Assembly: GCA_036262035.1 (NCBI GenBank)
Contig: DATAJS010000025.1
Location: forward strand, 1-64,000
DNA length: 64,000 nucleotides
Source of the DNA: Burkholderiales bacterium
GTDB lineage: Bacteria; Pseudomonadota; Gammaproteobacteria; Burkholderiales; SG8-41
Reading direction: 5' to 3'
Shown here one piece after another: positions 26,716-35,730 of this stretch (its first letter is position 1; every line of letters starts with the position of its first letter). Both the position numbers and the translations under genes were made by a program. A model generated the notes under the pieces. It had not been told where the DNA came from, did not search any database, and saw only the letters and a list, made by a program, of their open reading frames with translations.

Positions 26716-27555
26716 TCAGGGATTCCCGTTCTTCCTGGGCTGCGCGCGGATCACGTTCGCCGCGCTGCCGGCGCCGTCCTTCCAGAACGACAGCCCGGCG
26801 TACTGCTCGAACAGATCCGGCGGCAGGATCGTGCGGCGCGCTTCCACGCTCACCTTGCGCCGCACGCGATGCAGGCCGGAGAGGCCGAGCGCCTCGTCGA
26901 ACTCCGGCGCGTCGTACTCGACGTTCTCGAAATCGTGCTCGAACCACGGCTCGCCGATGAAGTCGTACACGAGCCGCATGACGCGCTCCGGCGCCTGCGT
27001 GAGCAGCTCGTACTCGACGACGAGCATCGAGCCCGCATGCTCGCCGTAATAGGCTTCCTTGAGCGCCGACCACGCGAATCCGACCAGGCGGTTGCGCTGC
27101 GCCAGCGTGTCGACGCGGCTCGCGACGGTATTGCGCTCGTTGTCGTCGGCGAAGAGCTTGGTGTTCTCGTACGGATTGGCGCGATACAGGCGCTCGATGC
27201 TGTCCATGACCCACGCCACGTTGCGCACGCACGCGATCACCTTCGCCTGCGGAAAGAGGTCGAGCAATGCCGGCATCCGCGCGCACCACAGGCGGTTGGT
27301 GTCGAAGACGACGTCCTTGCCCGCCTTGTCGGCGTAGTAGCTCTCGAAGACGCCGTGCAGCAGGCGGCGCCGCTGCTCGCGGTCGATCACGCCGCCGAAC
27401 TCGCTGCCCGCGCTGAACTGCTGCAGCATCGAGGAGAAGATCGACCCGACCGGGCTGGTCATGCCGGCGTGAAAGCGCGGATTCTGGAGCAGCAGCGCCC
27501 CGAGCAGCGTCGAGCCGGCGCGCGGCAGGCCTGCGATGAAGTGATAGGTTTTCAA
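26716..27555 (-). CDS. sulfotransferase family protein
   Basis: 279 residues. The PAPS 5'-phosphosulfate loop is at the start (HFIAGLPRAGSTLLGALL), and the second PAPS region fits KVIACVRNVAWVMDSIERL. The family moves sulfate from PAPS to hydroxyl groups of sugars, peptides or small molecules in the cytoplasm. It stands between the adaptor gene and the giant surface-protein gene; the TTG start at 27555 is 14 nt after the adaptor stop and its own stop ends 3 nt before the giant gene. A CTG at 27573 overlapping the adaptor stop would add six residues. The position suggests it modifies the giant protein or a linked glycan, which is inference. Confidence 0.85.
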   Translation of the reverse strand: MKTYHFIAGLPRAGSTLLGALLLQNPRFHAGMTSPVGSIFSSMLQQFSAGSEFGGVIDREQRRRLLHGVFESYYADKAGKDVVFDTNRLWCARMPALLDLFPQAKVIACVRNVAWVMDSIERLYRANPYENTKLFADDNERNTVASRVDTLAQRNRLVGFAWSALKEAYYGEHAGSMLVVEYELLTQAPERVMRLVYDFIGEPWFEHDFENVEYDAPEFDEALGLSGLHRVRRKVSVEARRTILPPDLFEQYAGLSFWKDGAGSAANVIRAQPRKNGNP

Positions 27556-27569
27556 GCGGGCCTGCGCGG

Positions 27570-28400
27570 TCAGCGGCCCGCGCGCGGCGGCGCCATCAGC
27601 ACCCGGCCGCTCATGCCGGCCACGAGCTCGCTGAAACGGCCGTCGACGACCGCGGAGAGCTTGATCGACTGACTCACCGGATCCACGCGCGCGCCGATGC
27701 GGCGCACGCGCGCGGGATAGGTCTTGCCGGTCTCGTCGATCGACACCCTGAAGGCGTGCCCCGGCTTCACCCACGCGAGCCAGCGGCTGGGCACGATGAA
27801 TTCCAGCTCGAGCTCCGAATCGTCGAGGATCTCGAGCAGCGCCTGACCGGGCTGCACGTACTGCTGCTCGCGCACCTTCTGCTCGGCCACGCGGCCGGCG
27901 AACGGCGCGTGTGCCGCACATTTCGACATGACCGCCTGGCCGCTGGCGACTTCGGCGCGCGCTTTCTCCGCTTCGGCCGCGGACACGTCGAGCTCCACGG
28001 CCCCGACCGAGTTGAGCTCGCGCAGGCGCTTGTTCGCGCTCCACACCTTCTCGGCGGCGACGAGCGTGGCCCGCGCCTTGTCGAGCTGCGCCTGCTGCAT
28101 GGTGCAATCGAAGCTGACGAGCGTGTCGCCCGCGCTGAAGCGGCCGCCTTCGGGCACCGGGATCCGATTCACCTTGGCGCCGATCTCGGCGGCGAGCGTG
28201 GTGTAGCGGCGCGGCGTGAGCTGCGCGCGGATCTCGCGCGCGTCGAGCGCAGCCGCCGCGGGCGCGCCCGCCGCACGTTCGGCATCGCCGGCCGCTACCG
28301 CCGCACCGGCGGCGAGGCCGAGGCTGACGAATACGAGGCTCGCGCCGCGTGCGGCGTGCCGCCGGAGGGCTGCGCGCAGCGCATGGCGACCGCTTTCCAT
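27570..28400 (-). CDS. periplasmic adaptor (HlyD/RND membrane-fusion type)
   Basis: 276 residues. An N-terminal hydrophobic signal (about 20-38, LVFVSLGLAAGAAVAAG) is followed by a short adaptor core: first lipoyl half (about 60-100), a helical hairpin of about 60 residues (VAAEKVWSANKRLRELNSVG...), second lipoyl half HAPFAGRVAEQKVREQQYVQPGQ and a beta-barrel. Shorter than RND adaptors because the membrane-proximal domain is missing. Starts 4 nt after the TolC-like gene stop. It probably joins the TolC-like protein to the inner-membrane HlyD proteins encoded at the far end of the operon. Confidence 0.85.
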   Translation of the reverse strand: MESGRHALRAALRRHAARGASLVFVSLGLAAGAAVAAGDAERAAGAPAAAALDAREIRAQLTPRRYTTLAAEIGAKVNRIPVPEGGRFSAGDTLVSFDCTMQQAQLDKARATLVAAEKVWSANKRLRELNSVGAVELDVSAAEAEKARAEVASGQAVMSKCAAHAPFAGRVAEQKVREQQYVQPGQALLEILDDSELELEFIVPSRWLAWVKPGHAFRVSIDETGKTYPARVRRIGARVDPVSQSIKLSAVVDGRFSELVAGMSGRVLMAPPRAGR

Positions 28401-28404
28401 GGCG

Positions 28405-29976
28405 CTACCGCTGCGCGGGTTTGGTCGATGCGGGCACGATCGGCAGCCGGCCCGACTTCCAGTCGTTCATCGATCGCGCCACCGCGGCGGTGAGCTGCTT
28501 CAACGGCAGGGCATCGCTGCCGTTCACCGCGGGCTCCAGCCCGAGCGTCGCCTGCAGCCGCGAGGCCGCGGCCTGCGCGTTGGACAGCGCCTGATAGCGC
28601 CGCAGTGACGACAGGATGGAGGCGGTGTCCTGCGACACGCGCTCGAGCTTGGTCTGGCGCGCCGCCTGCTCCTGGTTCGCCACCTGCTCGGCGATGCGCG
28701 CATCGACCCCGGCGATGACGTTCGCGCGCTCGTACTGCCGCACCGCGTTGGAGAACTGGAGCCGCGCGATGTGCAGCTGCGCCAGCACCGCCATCTGCGC
28801 CGCGAGGCGCTTCTGGTCGGCGAGCGCGACGCCCGCGTCGGCGAGCCGCATCTGCGCCGGCGCGGCCACGAGGTTCAGCAGGTTGAACGAGGTCTGGATG
28901 CCCGCCTCGCGCCAGTGGTCGTTGATGAGGAAGCGATCGTCGCTCGTCTTTCCGCCATAGTTGAAGGAGAGCCCCGGAAACAGCCGCAGCAGCACCCGCC
29001 GCGTCTCCTCCCGCGCGATGCGCGCGTTGTACATGCTCTCCCGCAGCTCGGGGTTGAGCATGAGCGCGTGCTCTTCCATCTGCTCCACCGGAACCTCGAG
29101 CCACGCGGTGCCGATGCTCGTGTCCGGCGCGACGACTTCGATGCGCTGAGCGAGCGGCAGGTTGGTGAGCGCGGCCAGCTCCACCCGCGCGGTCGACAGC
29201 TCCTGGCGCACGAGCTCCAGCAGGCGCAGGTTCTCGAGGAGCTGCCGCTGGTAGCGCAGAGGCTCGAGCGGCGGGCGCAGCCTTTCGTTCTCCGCCTTGC
29301 GCGCGTCGGCGAGCGCGCCCTCGGCCTCGGCGACGACGCGGCGCACTTCTTCGCCGAGCTTGTCCGCGGCCACGACGCGCCAGTACGCCGTGCGCACGTC
29401 CTGGATGAGCGTATTCACCGCGCGGCGCCGGCGCTCCGCCGCCACGAGCACGCGATCGGCGTTCTGCCGCGCCGCGTAATAGCTTTGACCGAAATCGAGC
29501 AGGCTCCACGTGAACTCGAGCCCCGTCGTGATCGCCGTACGGTCGGTGGAGATGAACGGATTCGCGAGCGCCGGCGCGCCGGTGACCGAATCCTCGCTGC
29601 GCGTGATGAGCTCCTTGTCGCGGTAACGGTATCCCGCGGAGGCCACGAGCTTCGGCAGCATGTCGAACTTGCCCGCCTCGAACGTACCGGCCGCGACCGC
29701 TTCCTCCATCGCTTTCAGCCGCCGCTCGGCGTTGTACTTGATCGTGCGCGCGATCGCCTCTTCGAGCGTGAGGGGGCCTTGCAGCGGCTCCACGTCGGCG
29801 GCGGCGCGCGCCTTGTCCGCACGTGCCGTCGCCAGCACGTCGCGCGGGGCCAGCGCGTGAGGCTCGAGTGAAGAACACCCTGCGAGGGCGACGATCGCCG
29901 CCGCCACGCCGTATCGAATGATTGTGCCGCCGGCCGCGCGCCGGCGCGCGCGGTACCTTCGAGCTGCTGCCTGCAA
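28405..29976 (-). CDS. TolC-family outer-membrane lipoprotein
   Basis: 523 residues. A lipobox (IVALAGC, Cys34) marks it as a lipoprotein. Two outer-membrane efflux repeats are seen: LTLEEAIARTIKYNAERRLK starts the first half (about 67), and long amphipathic helices with VRTAYWRVVAADKLGEEV follow; the second half starts near HALMLNPELRESMYNARIAREE. TTG start at 29976 with AGAGGAGA 6 nt before. First gene of the giant surface-protein operon, so it likely forms the outer-membrane exit duct. Confidence 0.9.
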   Translation of the reverse strand: MQAAARRYRARRRAAGGTIIRYGVAAAIVALAGCSSLEPHALAPRDVLATARADKARAAADVEPLQGPLTLEEAIARTIKYNAERRLKAMEEAVAAGTFEAGKFDMLPKLVASAGYRYRDKELITRSEDSVTGAPALANPFISTDRTAITTGLEFTWSLLDFGQSYYAARQNADRVLVAAERRRRAVNTLIQDVRTAYWRVVAADKLGEEVRRVVAEAEGALADARKAENERLRPPLEPLRYQRQLLENLRLLELVRQELSTARVELAALTNLPLAQRIEVVAPDTSIGTAWLEVPVEQMEEHALMLNPELRESMYNARIAREETRRVLLRLFPGLSFNYGGKTSDDRFLINDHWREAGIQTSFNLLNLVAAPAQMRLADAGVALADQKRLAAQMAVLAQLHIARLQFSNAVRQYERANVIAGVDARIAEQVANQEQAARQTKLERVSQDTASILSSLRRYQALSNAQAAASRLQATLGLEPAVNGSDALPLKQLTAAVARSMNDWKSGRLPIVPASTKPAQR

Positions 29977-30389
29977 TATCGTCTCCTCTTCTTCTTTTTA
30001 TCGATCAGCCCGCGGGCGGACATCGAACGGGGCGATGCGCAGTCCGTGCGCCATGACGCTGGAATGAATGCGCGCGGAGATTACACAGGAAGGCCGTGCA
30101 CTTCAACAGAAAGACACCTGCACGCACTCACGACTTACGCCGATAGTGCCATGGTTTGCAGGCGCATCTGTAGACGAATTGTGAAGATCGACGCGGATTC
30201 CGTACTCGAGTCCACACTTCGCGATGCATCGACGCCATATGTGCGCAGCAGAGCGCACAAACGTTCTACGCGCCGCCGCGAATATATCCTGTGGAGGATA
30301 CGATCCGACGCGCAGCGGGCGTTGGGTTCGGCGATGTCGGATGGAGCCGCGCGCGGTTATGATCGGGCGCTCACACGATCCGGACCCGT
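29977..30389. promoter_or_regulatory. 413-nt intergenic region between the surface-protein operon and Bug receptor 3
   Basis: The longest gene-free gap in the window, with visibly lower GC than its surroundings. It must hold the start signals of the divergent surface-protein operon and receptor gene. A weak match on the minus strand is TTGAAG (30106-30101), 15 nt, then TGTAAT (30085-30080), about 105 nt before the TolC-like gene. I see no good small gene in it. Confidence 0.4.
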
Positions 30390-31358
30390 ATGAAACACGC
30401 ACTCCTCGCACTCACCGCCGCGCTCGGCGCGGCTCCGCTGCACGCCGCCCAGAGCGACGCCTATCCCTCGAAGCCCGTCCGCATCATCGTCGCCTTCGCG
30501 CCGGGCGGGAACATCGACATCACCGCCCGCACGATCGCGCCGTCCCTGAGCGAATTCCTCGGCCAGACGGTGATCGTCGACAACCGCGGAGGCGCCGGCG
30601 GGCGCATCGGCTCGACGCTCGCGGCGAAATCGCCGCCCGACGGCTACACCATGCTGCTCGGCGCGAGCGGCACGCTCGCGGTGCAGCCGGCTTTCCACGA
30701 CGACCTCGAGTACCAGCCGTTCCGCGATTTCGTCTTCACGTCGCTGATCTCGATCGTGCCGGGCGTGCTCGTCGTGCATCCGTCGGTGCCCGCTAAGACC
30801 GTCAAGGACGTGATCGCGATCGCGAAAGCCAGGCCCGGCTCGCTGCTCATGGGCTCGGCGGGCGTGGGCTCGAACGTGCATCTGACCGGCGAGCTCTTCC
30901 AGTCGATGGCGAAGATCAAGTTCACCCACGTGCCGTTCAAGGGCAGCGGCGCCGCGCTCGTCGATCTCGTCGGCGGCCAGGTGCACCTGATGTTCGACCA
31001 GATCAGCTCGGGCGCTCACCACATCAGGGCCGGCAAGCTGCGGCCGATCGCGGTGACGACGCTGACCCGCTCCAAGTTCCTGCCCGACACGCCGACCATC
31101 GACGAATCGGGTCTCAAGGGCTTCGAATCGTCGACCTACACTACGCTCGCGATCCCCGCGGCGACGCCGAAAGACGCAGTACAGAAGCTGCGCGACGGCG
31201 TCTTGAAAGCTGTCGCCCAGCCGAAAGTGCGCGAAGCGTTCGAGAAGCTCGGCGCCGAAGTGGTGAAGAGCACGCCCGACGACCTCGTCGCGCGGCTCAA
31301 GGCGGATCACGCGAAGTGGGTGCGGATCCGCAAGGAGACCGGGATCAAGGTCGAGTGA
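30390..31358 (+). CDS. Bug/TctC-family periplasmic receptor 3
   Basis: 322 residues. Signal peptide MKHALLALTAALGAAPLHA, then YPSKPVRIIVAFAPGGNIDIT and IVDNRGGAGGRIGSTLAAKSPPDGYT, both Bug loop signatures; the end is RIRKETGIKVE. In place of the common GGGTD the first loop reads GGNID, a variation at the ligand-carboxylate contact. It stands alone between the surface-protein operon promoter region and a repeat-flanked monooxygenase gene, so there is no context for its ligand. Confidence 0.93.
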   Translation: MKHALLALTAALGAAPLHAAQSDAYPSKPVRIIVAFAPGGNIDITARTIAPSLSEFLGQTVIVDNRGGAGGRIGSTLAAKSPPDGYTMLLGASGTLAVQPAFHDDLEYQPFRDFVFTSLISIVPGVLVVHPSVPAKTVKDVIAIAKARPGSLLMGSAGVGSNVHLTGELFQSMAKIKFTHVPFKGSGAALVDLVGGQVHLMFDQISSGAHHIRAGKLRPIAVTTLTRSKFLPDTPTIDESGLKGFESSTYTTLAIPAATPKDAVQKLRDGVLKAVAQPKVREAFEKLGAEVVKSTPDDLVARLKADHAKWVRIRKETGIKVE

Positions 31359-31367
31359 CCTCGCCCT

Positions 31368-31498
31368 CATTCCCGCGAAGGCGGGAATCTATGTTCGAGG
31401 CTCAACGCCAAAATGGATTCCCGATCACATCGCGCTGACGCGCGGTCGGGAATGACGACCTTCCGCTTTCCTTTGCGTCCTTGGCGTCCTTGGCGGTT
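31368..31498. repeat. composite intergenic repeat 1 (palindrome plus heptad arm)
   Basis: Contains ATTCCCGCGAAGGCGGGAAT (31369-31388), an inexact second palindrome GATTCCCGATCAC... GGTCGGGAATGACG, then a heptad-repeat arm (TTTGCGTCC TTGGCGTCC TTGGCGGTT, 31472-31498). Only the right-hand heptad arm is present. Lies between the convergent ends of Bug receptor 3 and the monooxygenase, whose stop codon it touches. Confidence 0.75.
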
Positions 31499-32709
31499 CA
31501 AGCTTTTACGTGCTCAGGGCGTACGCCTAAGCCGATCAACCGCGCGGGAATTCTGGACAACGCCGGCATCCGCGCGATCATGCGTACCCCGAGCGGCGGC
31601 TTCGCTTCGATGTCGCCGTCGAGCGCCCGGGTGACGACGCGGTCCTGCATGAAGACCTGGAATCTCTGCGTCGCCCTCGTCGGAAACTCGCGGCGGCGCT
31701 GGACCGCGTCGAGATCGTCGAGCGTGAGCTTGCCGTCGCGCAGCCGCTTGCCGAGGATGTTGGCGGCGGCGACGGCATCCTGTACCGCGAGGTTCACGCC
31801 CACGCCGCCGATCGGCGACATCGCGTGCGCCGCGTCGCCGATGAAGAGCAGTCCCGGCCGATACCACGTCGGCATGCGGTCGACCGCGACGGTCAGCAGC
31901 TTCACGTCGTCCCATGAAGCGATCGTCTCGACGCGGTCGGCAGCGAACGGCGCCGAGCGCAGCACCGCCGCACGAAACGCTTCCAGGCCGCGCGCGTGCA
32001 CCTGCTCGATCGAGCCCTTGCGGATCACGAAGCCGCACTGCCAGTAATCGCCGCGGTTGAGCATGACGAAGATGTGGCCGTCGGCGAAGCGGCCCATCGT
32101 CTCCGCCGGATCGTCGGGCTTGCTGGGCAGCCTGAACCACAGCACGTCCATCGGCGCGCCGAGGACCTGGACGGGCAGCTTCGAGACCTCGCGCAGCGTC
32201 GAGTGGCGCCCGTCCGCGGCGACGACGAGGTCGGCGCGGATCTCGAGATCGCCCGCGGGGCCCGTCGCACGCACGCCCGTCACGCGTCCGTTCTCCTCGA
32301 TGAGGTCGGTCGCCTCGGTCTTCATGCGCAACTTGAATTGCGCGTAGCGGCGCCCCGCCTCCGCCAGGAAGTTGAGGAAGTCCCACTGCGGCATGAGCGC
32401 GATGAACTTGGCGTGCGTCGGCAGGTGCGAGAAATCGGCGACGACCAGCGACATATCGCCGAACTGCGCGTTGATGCGCGGCGCGGGGTTGTGCGGAAGC
32501 TTCAGGAGCCGATCGAGCAGGCCGAGCTCGTGCATCACCTCCAGCGTCGAAGGATGGATGGTGTCGCCGCGAAAATCGCGCAGGAAATCGGCGTGCTTCT
32601 CCAGCACCACCACGTCGACGCCCGCGCGCACGAGCAGAAAACCTGCCATCATCCCGGCCGGCCCGCCGCCGGCGATGCAGCACTGGACCTTGATCGATTC
32701 GACTGGCAT
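31498..32709 (-). CDS. FAD-dependent monooxygenase (UbiH / p-hydroxybenzoate hydroxylase class A type)
   Basis: 403 residues. Three class A flavin monooxygenase motifs are in order: the dinucleotide fold CCIAGGGPAGMMAGFLLV (about 9-26), the DG motif VVAADGRHSTLREV (about 160), and the GD motif LLFIGDAAHAMSPIGGVGVN (about 285-305). Uses NAD(P)H and oxygen to hydroxylate an aromatic or similar substrate; the sequence does not tell which. I took the ATG at 32709; one at 32721 would add four residues. Convergent with receptor 3 and divergent from the DEAD-box helicase gene, so transcribed alone. Confidence 0.88.
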   Translation of the reverse strand: MPVESIKVQCCIAGGGPAGMMAGFLLVRAGVDVVVLEKHADFLRDFRGDTIHPSTLEVMHELGLLDRLLKLPHNPAPRINAQFGDMSLVVADFSHLPTHAKFIALMPQWDFLNFLAEAGRRYAQFKLRMKTEATDLIEENGRVTGVRATGPAGDLEIRADLVVAADGRHSTLREVSKLPVQVLGAPMDVLWFRLPSKPDDPAETMGRFADGHIFVMLNRGDYWQCGFVIRKGSIEQVHARGLEAFRAAVLRSAPFAADRVETIASWDDVKLLTVAVDRMPTWYRPGLLFIGDAAHAMSPIGGVGVNLAVQDAVAAANILGKRLRDGKLTLDDLDAVQRRREFPTRATQRFQVFMQDRVVTRALDGDIEAKPPLGVRMIARMPALSRIPARLIGLGVRPEHVKA

Positions 32710-32798
32710 GGGCCGCACCATACCGCGGCACGTGCGATGCATCAACGCCCGCACCCCTCACTGACCTCCGCGCGAATGCGCGCCGCCCGATAAAATTC

Positions 32799-34478
32799 AT
32801 GTCCGAAAATCCTGTCACTTTTTCATCGCTCGGCTTGTCGCAAGACATCGTCTCGGCGCTCGACGCGCTGGGCTACGAGCAGCCCACGCCCATCCAGGCG
32901 CAGGCCATACCGCTGCTCCTTTCCGGTAAGGACGTGCTCGGCAGCGCCGCGACCGGTACCGGCAAGACCGCGGCGTTCGCGCTGCCGATCGTCGAACGGC
33001 TGGAGCCGAAGCACCGCGCCGTCCAGGCGCTGATCCTCACGCCGACGCGCGAGCTCGCCATCCAGGTCGCCGAGGCGGTCCATCGCTACGGCGCGAAGCG
33101 CCGCACGACGGTCCTGCCGGTCTACGGCGGCCAGCCGATCTACCGGCAGCTCGAGATGCTCAAGCGCGGCGTGCAGATCGTCGTCGGCACGCCGGGGCGC
33201 GTCCTCGACCACATCAACCGCGGCAGCCTCGATCTGGCCGGCGTGCGCCGGCTGGTGCTCGACGAAGCCGACGAGATGCTCGACATGGGTTTCGCCGAAG
33301 AGCTCGAGGCGATCCTGCAGGAGACGCCGGCCGAGCGGCAGACGGCGCTCTTCTCGGCGACCTTCCCGCCGCGCATCAACGCGCTGGTGAAGAAATACAT
33401 GCGCGAGCCCGAGCGCATCGCGATCAAGGCCGAGGTGCGCAAGACGCCGCGAGTGCGGCAGGTCGCCTATACCGTGCCGCGGCCGCACAAGCTCGAGGCG
33501 CTCGGACGCATCCTCGACATCGAGGCGCCCGCTTCGGCGATCGTGTTCTGCCGCACGCGCACCGAGGTCGACGAGCTCACCGAAGCGCTCGCCGGCCGCG
33601 GCTACAGCCCCGAAGCGCTGCACGGCGGCTACGCGCAGGCGCAGCGCGACCGCGTGATGGGGCGCTTTCGCGAAGGCGTGGCGGACATCCTGATCGCGAC
33701 CGACGTCGCAGCGCGCGGCCTCGACATCGAGCACGTGAGCCACGTCATCAACTACGACATTCCCGAATCGCCCGAGGTCTACGTGCACCGGATCGGGCGC
33801 ACCGGGCGCGCGGGGCGTGAAGGTGTGGCGATCACGCTGGTGCAGCCGCGCGAGCACTACCTGCTGAAAGCGATCGAGAAGGTCGTCAAGCAGCGCATCG
33901 AGCCCGCGCGCATCCCGACCGTCGCGGACGTGCGCGCGCGGCGCATGGAGACGCTCGTCGCGCTCCTGCGCGAAACGCTCGTCGAGGACGATTTCGCCGG
34001 CTATCGCGGCGCGGTGCAGACGCTCGCGGAGGAATTCGATCCGCTCGACGTCGCGGCGGCGGCGGCGAAGCTCGCGGGCGACGCGATGCACGGGGAACAG
34101 GCGGAGGATGAGCAGGTTTCCGACATCCAGGCGCCCGTTCGCCCTGAGCGTCAGCGCGAAGCGCCGAAGTCGAAGGGCGAACGCTTCGCGGCCGATTCCC
34201 GCGACGGCTCCCGCCCGCCCAAGCGCCGCCCCGATCACGACCGCATGGTGCGCCTCGTAATCACCGCGGGCGAGCAGCGCGGCATCCGTCCCAAAGACCT
34301 CGTCGGCGCGATCGCGGGCGAGGCCGACATCAAAGGCAGCTCGATCGGCGCGATCGAGATCCGCGAGCGGCACTCGCTGGTCGAAGTGCCGGAGTCGCTC
34401 GCGGACAAGGTGATACGCGCACTGTCGAAGGCGACGATCAAAGGCCAACGCGTGACCGCGAAGCGTGAAAAAGCGTGA
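32799..34478 (+). CDS. DEAD-box RNA helicase with DbpA-type RNA-binding tail
   Basis: 559 residues. All helicase motifs are present: Q motif YEQPTPIQAQAIP (about 26-38), Walker A SAATGTGKTAAF, PTRELA, TPGR, DEAD (VLDEADEMLD), SAT (LFSATFP), then the second RecA domain with ARGLD and HRIGRTGR. A linker rich in charged residues (about 430-490) leads to a C-terminal RRM-like DbpA domain (VRLVITAGEQRGIRPKDLVGAI). This is the DeaD/CsdA arrangement, which unwinds RNA in ribosome assembly, mRNA decay and cold adaptation. Gene transcribed alone, followed by composite repeat 2. Confidence 0.95.
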   Translation: MSENPVTFSSLGLSQDIVSALDALGYEQPTPIQAQAIPLLLSGKDVLGSAATGTGKTAAFALPIVERLEPKHRAVQALILTPTRELAIQVAEAVHRYGAKRRTTVLPVYGGQPIYRQLEMLKRGVQIVVGTPGRVLDHINRGSLDLAGVRRLVLDEADEMLDMGFAEELEAILQETPAERQTALFSATFPPRINALVKKYMREPERIAIKAEVRKTPRVRQVAYTVPRPHKLEALGRILDIEAPASAIVFCRTRTEVDELTEALAGRGYSPEALHGGYAQAQRDRVMGRFREGVADILIATDVAARGLDIEHVSHVINYDIPESPEVYVHRIGRTGRAGREGVAITLVQPREHYLLKAIEKVVKQRIEPARIPTVADVRARRMETLVALLRETLVEDDFAGYRGAVQTLAEEFDPLDVAAAAAKLAGDAMHGEQAEDEQVSDIQAPVRPERQREAPKSKGERFAADSRDGSRPPKRRPDHDRMVRLVITAGEQRGIRPKDLVGAIAGEADIKGSSIGAIEIRERHSLVEVPESLADKVIRALSKATIKGQRVTAKREKA

Positions 34479-34481
34479 TCG

Positions 34482-34682
34482 ACCGCCAAGGACGCAAAGC
34501 ACGCAAAGGAAAAGCGAAGCGGCATCATCGCGTCGTCCCGGACGCGGCCGCATAAGCGGACGCGATCCGGGACCCATTTTGACGTTGGCGTTGAAATGGA
34601 TTCCCGCCTTCGCGGGAATGACGACAATAAAACTCGTCTTTTGCTTGCCTTTCCTTGGCGTCCTTGGCGTCCTTTGCGGTTA
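34482..34682. repeat. composite intergenic repeat 2 (inverted heptad arms around palindromes)
   Basis: Left arm of heptads (ACCGCCAAGGACGCAAAGC..., 34483-34512), a CGTCCCGGACGCG / CGCGATCCGGGAC palindrome, ATTCCCGCCTTCGCGGGAAT, then the inverted right arm (CCTTGGCGTCCTTGGCGTCC... GCGGTT, 34649-34682). Same plan as 42731-42934 and 58521-58676. It lies between two genes of the same direction. Confidence 0.85.
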
Positions 34683-34749
34683 AAACCGCATTTGAGAAGG
34701 TTTGACGCATAGCGCGACCGTTGCGACACTGTGTCTTCGGGGAGGACAC

Positions 34750-35730
34750 ATGACTACAAGATCCACAACGTGGGCCGCCGCATTGGCGTTCCTTGTCGCA
34801 ATCGGCGCGTTCTCGGAGGATGCGGTCGCGCAGAAGTGGCCGGAGAAGACCGTGCGCATCGTCACGCCGTTCGCGCCCGGCGGCGGCACCGACGTGTTCG
34901 GGCGGCTGATCGCGCAGCGTCTCTCGGAGATGCACGGCCAGCAGTTCATCGTCGAGAACCGTCCCGGCGCCGGCTCGACGCTCGGCACCGAATACGTCGC
35001 GAAGTCGCCGCCGGACGGTTACACGATGCTCATCACGTCGGCGTCGTACTCGTTCAATCCCGGCCTCTATCCCAAGCTGCGCTACGACCCGGTGCGCGAC
35101 TTCGTGGCGGTGTCGCAGATCGTGCGCGTGCCGCACGTCATCGTCGTGCTGCCGTCGTTTCCCGCGAGAAACCTCCAGGAATTCGTAAAGCTCGCACGCG
35201 AGCGTCCCGGCGACGTGCTGTATGCGTCTTCGGGCGCCGGCAGCGCGATGCATCTCGCGGGCGCGCTGTTCGGCAACGTGACGCACACCAAGCTCACGCA
35301 CGTGCCGTACAAAGGCGGCGCCGCGACGGTCTCCGCCGTCATGGGCGGCGAAGCCACGACCGCATTCAACACCCTCGAAACGGTCATCGGACAATTGCGG
35401 GCGAAACGCTTGAGGGCGCTCGCGGTATCGACGCGCGAGCGCGCGCCGGCGCTGCCCGACGTGCCCACGGCGATGGAAGCCGGGGTCAGGGACTACGAAG
35501 CCATCGGCTGGTTCGGCATCCTCGCGCCCACCGGCACGCCGCAGGGAATCGTCGAGCAGTTGAGCGGCGACATCGCGAAAGCGATGGCCGCGCCGGCGAT
35601 GCGCGAGCGCGCGATGCAGGAAGGCGCGACCCCGATCGGCAGCACGCCCGCGGAGTTCGACCGCTTCCTCAAGGGCGAGATTGCGAAGTGGACGCGCATC
35701 ATCCGCGAGGCCGGCATCAAGCTCGAGTAG
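34750..35730 (+). CDS. Bug/TctC-family periplasmic receptor 4
   Basis: 326 residues from the ATG at 34750, which has GGGGAGGAC just before it. Signal peptide MTTRSTTWAAALAFLVAIGA..., then WPEKTVRIVTPFAPGGGTDVF and IVENRPGAGSTLGTEYVAKSPPDGYT, ending TRIIREAGIKLE. Followed after 53 nt by an MmgE/PrpD gene on the same strand, with a short GTAGGGTGCG repeat between. The pairing of a Bug receptor with a PrpD-like enzyme occurs twice in this window (also 9151-11571) and suggests related ligands. Confidence 0.93.
   Translation: MTTRSTTWAAALAFLVAIGAFSEDAVAQKWPEKTVRIVTPFAPGGGTDVFGRLIAQRLSEMHGQQFIVENRPGAGSTLGTEYVAKSPPDGYTMLITSASYSFNPGLYPKLRYDPVRDFVAVSQIVRVPHVIVVLPSFPARNLQEFVKLARERPGDVLYASSGAGSAMHLAGALFGNVTHTKLTHVPYKGGAATVSAVMGGEATTAFNTLETVIGQLRAKRLRALAVSTRERAPALPDVPTAMEAGVRDYEAIGWFGILAPTGTPQGIVEQLSGDIAKAMAAPAMRERAMQEGATPIGSTPAEFDRFLKGEIAKWTRIIREAGIKLE

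Noticed and set aside
25391-27049. A 552-residue plus-strand frame opposite the start of the giant gene
   Set aside because: Antisense shadow over Gly-rich and DUF4347 coding sequence; no ribosome site or family.
32799-34478. The DEAD-box helicase as a possible ZorD for the Zorya-like set
   Set aside because: It is 19 kb away, on the other strand, and has the DeaD/DbpA domain layout rather than a SNF2-type helicase with nuclease.
32823-34577. Long antisense frame over the helicase gene
   Set aside because: High-GC shadow; the plus-strand frame has all helicase motifs.
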